Shown in pieces: positions 58,823-64,000 of a DNA stretch of 64,000 nt. The stretch comes from a bacterium (GTDB lineage: Bacteria > JAJVIF01). The stretch spans positions 647,353 through 711,352 of the forward strand of contig JAJVIF010000001.1 of assembly GCA_022072165.1 (NCBI GenBank), read 5' to 3'. The notes under the pieces were generated by a model, which was given only the letters and a program-made list of their open reading frames with translations, made no database searches and was not told where the DNA came from. The position numbers and the translations under genes were made by a program. How positions within the stretch are numbered: the stretch's first letter is position 1; each line of letters begins with the position of its first letter.

Positions 58823-61050
58823 GCACGACTCCAGTTACCCCGCCTGAAGCATCAGTTCCAGCCACAACCACTTCAGCAGCCGCATGGCCCTGGTGGGCCT
58901 GGGCGATTCCGTGGATTGGCCTCTGGCTGATGGAAGCGCCTCTCCTCATCTGGAACTGGGGTTTCACTCTGTCCAAGGTCGGAGCGCTCGGGCCACTGCT
59001 CCCCCTTGGCATGTATCTCGGGATGGGGCTGGTCTGCAGCACCGCGGCGGCGCTCGTCGGCTGGATATTCCGTCGGATTCGAAAGTCGAGTGAAACAGAA
59101 GCCCAATCGCGCTGGCTTTTTCGGTGCGGCATCGCAATCGCCTGGGGAGCCCTGGCCGGAGGGTTGGGGTTGTACAGCCTCCTGTTCAGCAATCCCCTCC
59201 AGAGCCAATGGCAGGCACAGGGCGCGACTTTGCTGGGAGCGGCATTGGGAGGGGTGCTGAGTCTCCTGCTGGCGCGACTCATCGACATCGCCCCCCCACA
59301 GCGTCTGGGACAGCTCACCCTGTTGCTACTTGTCGGGAGCCTCGTGGTCATGCCATCACGACTTCCGGCATGGCCAGGTGCAGCGACACAGCCGAACGTT
59401 CTGCTGATCTCCATCGATACAGTCAATGTGCGGCATTTGAGCACCTATGGATACGACAAAGAGACAACGCCGAACCTGACCCGCATCGCAAATGAGGGGG
59501 TGCTATTCGAGAATGCGTGGTGCCATGTCGCGCTGACAGGACCTTCGCATGGTTCCATTTTCTCCGGCTTGCAGCCGCAGGCGTTCCATGTGTACGACAA
59601 CGCGAAACCGTTGCCCTTGCCGCTGGAAACACTGGCTGAGCTATTTCGTGAGAAGGGGTACTTCACGCTCGGGATTCCCGGCAACCTCGTGATGCTGGAG
59701 GCCTACAACATGCACCAGGGCTTCGACCGGTATCCCCAGCGGTCACAAGAGCGGGGACTCAAGTCGCTGCAATGGGAGCACACCCTTCCCTGGCGGATCC
59801 GTCGGGTGATGTGGAACGATCGTGCGACCACGGCGGTAATGGTCCACAACGCGCAATCGCAGAATCGTCACTTTTTCGAGTCGTTGCCGCTGGCAGGGTC
59901 GCGGCGCTGGTTCACCTGGCTGCATTACTTTGATGCCCATGCGCCCTATGAAGCCCCCGATGAAATGCTGCTGGAGCCGCGGGAACTGCCGGACCAGGAT
60001 TTATCTGCGCTGGGGAGCATCCCGGGCCTGTTTAATCTGTCGCATGTAGCACTGGAGCCGCTGTATGGCAATTGCTTCCTGCAGCACCATCAGGTGAATC
60101 CACTGGTGGCGAGTCCGGAGGAAATCCGCGATCTCATCCGCATCTACGATGCTCAATTGCGCTACCTCGACCAGGCACTGGGGGAGTTGTTCGATCAGCT
60201 CAGGGCATCTGGAGAGCTGGACAACACCATCATCGTGATTTGTGGAGATCATGGTGAAGCGCTGTTTGAGCGGGGCTATTTCGGCCACAGCTTCTTTCTC
60301 CACGATGACGAGATGCGGGTCCCGCTGATTGTCTGGTACGGCGATAAGCTTAAGCCGGGACGGGTGTCACGGCCAGTCGCGCTGAGCGACATCGCCCCCA
60401 CGATCGCGGAGATGGCAGGACTCCGGACTCCACCAGCCTGGAAGCGACAGCCTGCTCTTGCTGGTCGCTCCATGGTGCGACTGCTTGAAGGAGAGGATGA
60501 CCCTACCTTTGAGACGGTGTACATGGCTCGCTTTGATCATGCCCGGGGGATGGTGACCGCCGATCAGCAGAAGCTGGTCTATCAGGCCGTGCTGGGCAAG
60601 ACTGCACTGGCGGCGCGTCCCTGGTACGGTCCGCAATGGTTGTGGTTCGACCTGGAGGAAGATCCGAAGGAAGAGCTGAACCTGGCAGGTCGGGACCTTA
60701 CCGCGTTGCCCGATGACGCCTATCAGCGCCTGTTGCGGCTGCAGGGCCCATTGCTGGGACTCTCCAGAGACATCGATGGAGTCCCGGCAGAGGACATCAA
60801 TTTCCAGCAATACCTGGAAGCGGCGGTCAGCGAACAGGAAGCAGCGATGCTCCGGAGTCTGGGATATCTCCAGGGACCGAGTTCAAGTGGACCGCAGTCC
60901 GAAGCGGCCTGCGAGCAGCCGGTCCGGTACACCCCTGCAGCGGAACGCTGGCGGTCCGATACCGGTAGCGATCCGCGTCCGATGCCTATGGGATTCCAGA
61001 CCTATCGCTGGCCAGAGGACGTGTCAATCGCTGCCTCTCCCCGGTTCTGA
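58819..61050 (+). CDS. Membrane-anchored sulfatase-superfamily enzyme, copy 2
   Basis: A 743-residue paralogue with the same architecture: four N-terminal membrane segments to ~190, then PNVLLISIDTVNVRHLSTYG, VALTGPSHGSIFSGLQPQAF with Thr at the nucleophile site, RWFTWLHYFDAHAPY, and VICGDHGEALFERGYFGHS. The tail PAEDINFQQYLEAAVSEQEA and a Pro-rich C-terminus follow. Its start overlaps the previous gene (ATGA) and its stop overlaps the next start by one base, so the three are one translationally coupled unit. Confidence 0.85.
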   Translation: MSTTPVTPPEASVPATTTSAAAWPWWAWAIPWIGLWLMEAPLLIWNWGFTLSKVGALGPLLPLGMYLGMGLVCSTAAALVGWIFRRIRKSSETEAQSRWLFRCGIAIAWGALAGGLGLYSLLFSNPLQSQWQAQGATLLGAALGGVLSLLLARLIDIAPPQRLGQLTLLLLVGSLVVMPSRLPAWPGAATQPNVLLISIDTVNVRHLSTYGYDKETTPNLTRIANEGVLFENAWCHVALTGPSHGSIFSGLQPQAFHVYDNAKPLPLPLETLAELFREKGYFTLGIPGNLVMLEAYNMHQGFDRYPQRSQERGLKSLQWEHTLPWRIRRVMWNDRATTAVMVHNAQSQNRHFFESLPLAGSRRWFTWLHYFDAHAPYEAPDEMLLEPRELPDQDLSALGSIPGLFNLSHVALEPLYGNCFLQHHQVNPLVASPEEIRDLIRIYDAQLRYLDQALGELFDQLRASGELDNTIIVICGDHGEALFERGYFGHSFFLHDDEMRVPLIVWYGDKLKPGRVSRPVALSDIAPTIAEMAGLRTPPAWKRQPALAGRSMVRLLEGEDDPTFETVYMARFDHARGMVTADQQKLVYQAVLGKTALAARPWYGPQWLWFDLEEDPKEELNLAGRDLTALPDDAYQRLLRLQGPLLGLSRDIDGVPAEDINFQQYLEAAVSEQEAAMLRSLGYLQGPSSSGPQSEAACEQPVRYTPAAERWRSDTGSDPRPMPMGFQTYRWPEDVSIAASPRF

Positions 61051-63131
61051 TGTCTACGGCGTCCCCTGACCAGAAGGGAGCGTTATCCCTGTCCGCAGGT
61101 GTTCTGCTACTCCCCTGGGTGCTCTGTTGGCTGACTGAAGTGCCAGTCCTGTCAGGGTGGGGCTTCGGCGGCGTAGCGATGCTGTTCCCCCTCGTGCTAT
61201 ATCTGCTGGTGGGACTACTGCTGCAGGTGGGTATTGCTGCAGCCTGCTGGTGCGTTCGGCGCACTACGCTCAGCCATCGACTGGGGTACTGGTCGCACTG
61301 GACTGTCGCTGGCAGCATGGCACTCGGGCTCCTGACACACACGATCCTGTTTCAGAATCAGATTGAAGTGCCGCAATACGGCATCGTATCGATTCTGATG
61401 GGAGGGCTCGGCGGACTTGCGTGTGGTGGGGGCTTCGTGCGAGTGCTGGGACGATTCCCCGCCTGGCAGTCAGTGGCTGCGGTGTGCGGGCTGGTTCTGC
61501 TCCTGAGCATTGGCACAAATCAGTGGCAACGTCAGCAGTGGCGACCATCGCAACGTACCAATGTCCTGCTCGTGACCATCGATACTTGTCAAGCACGACG
61601 GCTTTCTCCGTATGGATACGAACTTGACACGACGCCATGTCTGAAGCAGCTCAGCGAAGAGGGGCGACGGTTCGATCGGGCGTACACGCCTATCGCCCTT
61701 ACCGGTCCCGCACACGCGTCGCTCTTCACCGGGCGACATCCGCTGGAATTGCAACTCACCGACAATCTGCGGCCCCTGTCTCCCCGATTTCAGACGCTGG
61801 CAGAGGTCCTGCGGGGAGCGGGGTACCGCACATTGGGCGTACCGGGAAACATGATGGTCCGCAGCCGTCAGCACCTGCATCAGGGGTTCGACCGCTATCC
61901 ACAAGCGGCAGGAGCGCAGGACCTGCGGTCGTTGCAATGGGAACATTCCCTGCCCTGGCGCGCTGGACGACTGTTGCTGGATCGGCAGTGGACACTCTCC
62001 CGCTTTGTGCCTGATGCGAGGATTCAGACAGACACCGCTTTGTCGCTCATTAAGCCCGGCGGGCCTGCACCCTGGTTTTGCTGGGTGCACTACTTTGACG
62101 CCCACTCCCCGTATGTGGCGACCACTGATCATCTGCTGGAACCTGTCAGTACTCCGCAGGATCTCTTACAGGAACTCTGCTCGCATCACGGACTCTATGA
62201 CCTCTCTTACGGTCCGATGGCGGACCTCTTTGGTGAAGAGGTCATGGAGGAGCGGGGCATCACTCCACTCGTAGCCGCTCCCAGTGAACTGGAGGATGTC
62301 CGACGAATGTATGACGCACAGCTGCGGTACATCGACCAGCAGCTGGAGCGTCTACTGACTACGCTCCGCACTCAGGGCATGCTGGATAACACCATCGTCA
62401 TCGTGACTGCTGATCATGGCGAGATGCTCTTCGAACAGGGGTATTTCGGGCACTCGTACTTCCCATGGGAGGAGGAACTCCACATCCCGATGATCTGGTG
62501 GTGGCCCGACAAAATCGCGCCTGGTGTGTCATCGGATCTGGTGATGCTCCAGGAGATAGGCCCTTCGGTACTGAGCTGTCTGGGGATCGATGCAGCATCG
62601 GCCGCCTTTCCTGACGAACCAACGATGCTCGCACAGGTCCTCCTGCGTAAGGCAGGGGAGAGCTCTCAGCAGTCGTCGCCCCAGCTGGCGATCCGGGGAG
62701 ATCATTCCCGGACCCTGCTGCTCCCTGATGGTGAAAAGCTCACCTGGTTTGCGCGTCGTGATTCAGCGACTCATGCCTGGCATCCCTGGACCGGTCCGGT
62801 GTGGCGGCTGGAACGCTCCACATCAGAAACAGAGATGGAGTCCATCGAGGAAGCTGATGCGATGGCCTACCCATCGTTTCCGACATGGGCTGCACAACTG
62901 GATGCCGCGGTCCGCGAACTGGAGGGAGTGAGTCTGCCCGACGTGAACTTCCGGGGGTACGCGAAGGGACCGCAGGACGCATCCGCCCGGGCGATGCTCC
63001 AAAGTCTGGGTTATCTGCAGGGGCAACAGGATGTTCCTGCGGGTCGCCAGACCCCTCCCCCACCCCGTTATACGCCGGCGGCGGCGGCACTGCGTGACAC
63101 GCCTGAGCCTGCGGATCGGACAGTAGAATGA
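61050..63131 (+). CDS. Membrane-anchored sulfatase-superfamily enzyme, copy 3
   Basis: A 693-residue third paralogue. Four membrane segments to ~150, then TNVLLVTIDTCQARRLSPYG, IALTGPAHASLFTGRHPLEL (Thr nucleophile position, PSH changed to PAH), CWVHYFDAHSPYV, and VTADHGEMLFEQGYFGHS. The tail is SLPDVNFRGYAKGPQDAS. It starts TGATG-coupled to copy 2. Its own divergence suggests a different substrate from copies 1 and 2. Confidence 0.85.
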   Translation: MSTASPDQKGALSLSAGVLLLPWVLCWLTEVPVLSGWGFGGVAMLFPLVLYLLVGLLLQVGIAAACWCVRRTTLSHRLGYWSHWTVAGSMALGLLTHTILFQNQIEVPQYGIVSILMGGLGGLACGGGFVRVLGRFPAWQSVAAVCGLVLLLSIGTNQWQRQQWRPSQRTNVLLVTIDTCQARRLSPYGYELDTTPCLKQLSEEGRRFDRAYTPIALTGPAHASLFTGRHPLELQLTDNLRPLSPRFQTLAEVLRGAGYRTLGVPGNMMVRSRQHLHQGFDRYPQAAGAQDLRSLQWEHSLPWRAGRLLLDRQWTLSRFVPDARIQTDTALSLIKPGGPAPWFCWVHYFDAHSPYVATTDHLLEPVSTPQDLLQELCSHHGLYDLSYGPMADLFGEEVMEERGITPLVAAPSELEDVRRMYDAQLRYIDQQLERLLTTLRTQGMLDNTIVIVTADHGEMLFEQGYFGHSYFPWEEELHIPMIWWWPDKIAPGVSSDLVMLQEIGPSVLSCLGIDAASAAFPDEPTMLAQVLLRKAGESSQQSSPQLAIRGDHSRTLLLPDGEKLTWFARRDSATHAWHPWTGPVWRLERSTSETEMESIEEADAMAYPSFPTWAAQLDAAVRELEGVSLPDVNFRGYAKGPQDASARAMLQSLGYLQGQQDVPAGRQTPPPPRYTPAAAALRDTPEPADRTVE
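63124..63129 (+). promoter_or_regulatory. -10 box TAGAAT, leaderless start of M50 protease gene
   Basis: TAGAAT with a 6-base gap to GTG 63136; it overlaps the last codons of the sulfatase-like copy 3. Cotranscription with the upstream cluster is also possible. Confidence 0.5.
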
Positions 63132-63135
63132 CCCC

Positions 63136-63804
63136 GTGCCTGATGAACTCCACCGTGCACTTCAGCTGCTGACCATCGTACCGGTGGTCTTTGCCAGCCT
63201 CGTGCTGCATGAGGTGGCCCACGGACGTGCTGCGCTGGCGCTGGGAGATGACACAGCCCAGCGTCAGGGTCGACTGAGCCTGAATCCGTTGCGGCATCTG
63301 GACCCGGTGGGTCTGGCGGTGTTCGTGATCTGTCTGCTGGTGCTGCATGTCGGATTCGGCTGGGCGAAGCCGGTGCCGATTGACCCCCGCAAACTGCAGG
63401 ATCCCAAGCGCGACATGGCGCGCATTGCGATCGCGGGTCCGGCGATGAATTTCGTATTGGCAGGACTGGCTGCCGGCACGCTGTTTTTGCTGTCGCTGCT
63501 GGCGATCGTGGATGTCCCACGACTCCTCGACATCATCGCCACCAGCCAGGAGCTGCCAGTTATGCAGTCATGGCAGATGCTGCTGGGATTTGTGTTACTG
63601 GTTGCGGTCACCGCGAATCTGGTACTGGGACTGCTCAATCTGCTGCCGATCCCGCCGCTGGATGGATCGCGGATTCTGTACGCCATGCTGCCGTACTACT
63701 GGGGCTATCGGCTCTACCGCCTCCAGTCGTATACGATTCCAGCGCTGCTGGCGATCCCGGCACTGCTTATTCTCTACAACCTCTACCGGCTGCTCGCCCT
63801 CTAA
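63136..63804 (+). CDS. M50 (site-2 protease) family membrane metalloprotease
   Basis: A 222-residue polytopic membrane protease of the small M50B type (no PDZ or CBS domain). The zinc motif HEVAH is near residue 25 in SLVLHEVAHGRAA, and the third ligand block is NLLPIPPLDGSRIL near residue 180. About six hydrophobic segments are visible. Such rhomboid-like intramembrane proteases cut membrane-bound regulators; small FpvI/YwhC-like ones are widespread and often of unknown target. The GTG start has no Shine-Dalgarno but a TAGAAT box 6 bases upstream. Confidence 0.9.
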   Translation: MPDELHRALQLLTIVPVVFASLVLHEVAHGRAALALGDDTAQRQGRLSLNPLRHLDPVGLAVFVICLLVLHVGFGWAKPVPIDPRKLQDPKRDMARIAIAGPAMNFVLAGLAAGTLFLLSLLAIVDVPRLLDIIATSQELPVMQSWQMLLGFVLLVAVTANLVLGLLNLLPIPPLDGSRILYAMLPYYWGYRLYRLQSYTIPALLAIPALLILYNLYRLLAL

Positions 63805-63810
63805 GGAGCT

Positions 63811-64000
63811 ATGAGTCCTACCACGCCATCTTCCCCTCCTCCCGCAGTTCCGGCATCCGGTGATGTCGTCGCCCGGCCACCGCATCCCATGGCGCGGATG
63901 GTGATGGTGGCAGTCGTCCTGCTCCTGGGGGGAAGTCTTGCCTGGTTCTTCACGAAACCAGGACCTCCTGGTGGCACGTCGCAGGAAAAGTCGCCTGTGG
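63811..64000 (+). CDS. Partial membrane protein (5' end only)
   Basis: An open frame from ATG 63811 to the window end (63 codons). The N-terminus is Pro/Ser-rich (SPTTPSSPPPAVPASGDVV) and is followed by one hydrophobic segment (MVMVAVVLLLGGSLAWFF), then a Gly/Pro-rich stretch. This looks like a single-pass anchor with an extracytoplasmic domain that lies beyond the window. AAGGAG is 2 bases before the ATG and overlaps the M50 gene's stop codon. Family unknown. Confidence 0.6.
   Translation, partial: MSPTTPSSPPPAVPASGDVVARPPHPMARMVMVAVVLLLGGSLAWFFTKPGPPGGTSQEKSPV

Noticed and set aside
59390-59405. GAACGTTC palindrome as an SOS box
   Set aside because: It lacks the 4-bp spacer of the AAC-N4-GTT operator and lies inside a coding sequence.
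56561-63131. Formylglycine-dependent sulfatases
   Set aside because: None of the three proteins has the C/S-x-P-x-R modification motif; all have Thr-x-Pro at that place.
1-64000. tRNA, rRNA, CRISPR arrays, prophage or riboswitches
   Set aside because: Intergenic gaps are short and none showed cloverleaf-like, rRNA-like or regularly spaced repeat sequence on reading; no phage or transposase protein was seen.

Overview
The window is a gene-dense (no gap above about 300 bases), high-GC chromosomal segment from a free-living, probably diderm heterotrophic bacterium. Lipoproteins, an OmpA-type peptidoglycan-binding domain, Tat and Sec signals, a periplasmic-type multihaem cytochrome and peptidoglycan-turnover enzymes support this. 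I see no rRNA, tRNA, transposase, phage gene or CRISPR array. The phylum cannot be fixed from the sequence. About a dozen genes lack a Shine-Dalgarno sequence and instead have a TAnnnT -10 box 6-11 bases before the start codon. That points to a lineage with common leaderless transcription, as is known in Deinococcota and Actinobacteria.

Layout. 1-2.7 kb (minus strand): a partial Sm-like gene, a divergent YchF-type GTPase, a small membrane protein and a secreted YD-repeat protein. 2.8-5.9 kb: two paralogous exported proteins flank a cysteine-rich exported protein, and the 3' ends of the paralogues carry a ~320 bp near-identical repeat that runs into the tail of tldD. 5.9-10.5 kb: tldD, a penicillin-acylase-like enzyme with Thr at the nucleophile position, and comF. 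10.6-13.8 kb: a PKD lipoprotein and a small unknown. 13.9-17.9 kb: a membrane GH3-like protein with degenerate active-site motifs coupled to a Tat-exported NamZ-like muramidase, then a CDGSH protein and an SRPBCC protein. 17.9-25 kb: moeA, a MobB-MobA fusion, and a convergent NuoE-NuoF fusion plus molybdenum formate dehydrogenase. 25-28.5 kb: a fused HyuA-HyuB/5-oxoprolinase. 28.6-33.7 kb: a second PKD lipoprotein, a VKOR-type thiol oxidoreductase and a pentahaem cytochrome. 33.9-37.6 kb: lexA with a candidate SOS box in its promoter, an SRPBCC protein, glcD and a possible GNAT protein.

37.8-45.4 kb is the most unusual region. It is a tight seven-gene operon: PspA, a membrane-anchored substrate-binding protein fused to an OmpA domain, an NitT/TauT-type ABC permease and ATPase, an unknown coiled-coil protein, a tandem AAA+ protein and a small helical protein. 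It looks like an envelope-stress or wall-tethered transport/remodelling system and is the best candidate for something undescribed.

45.4-64 kb: a possible CTG-started degenerate metallopeptidase-like gene, methylmalonyl/propionyl-CoA carboxylase beta subunit plus methylmalonyl-CoA epimerase, a DegT-type aminotransferase, a possible double-psi-barrel secreted protein, an MFS transporter, an M28-PDZ peptidase with two small membrane proteins, gamma-glutamyltransferase, ybeY, three tandem membrane-anchored sulfatase-superfamily enzymes, an M50 site-2 protease and a truncated membrane protein at the window end.

All functional calls come from reading the sequence and family knowledge; no database search was run.
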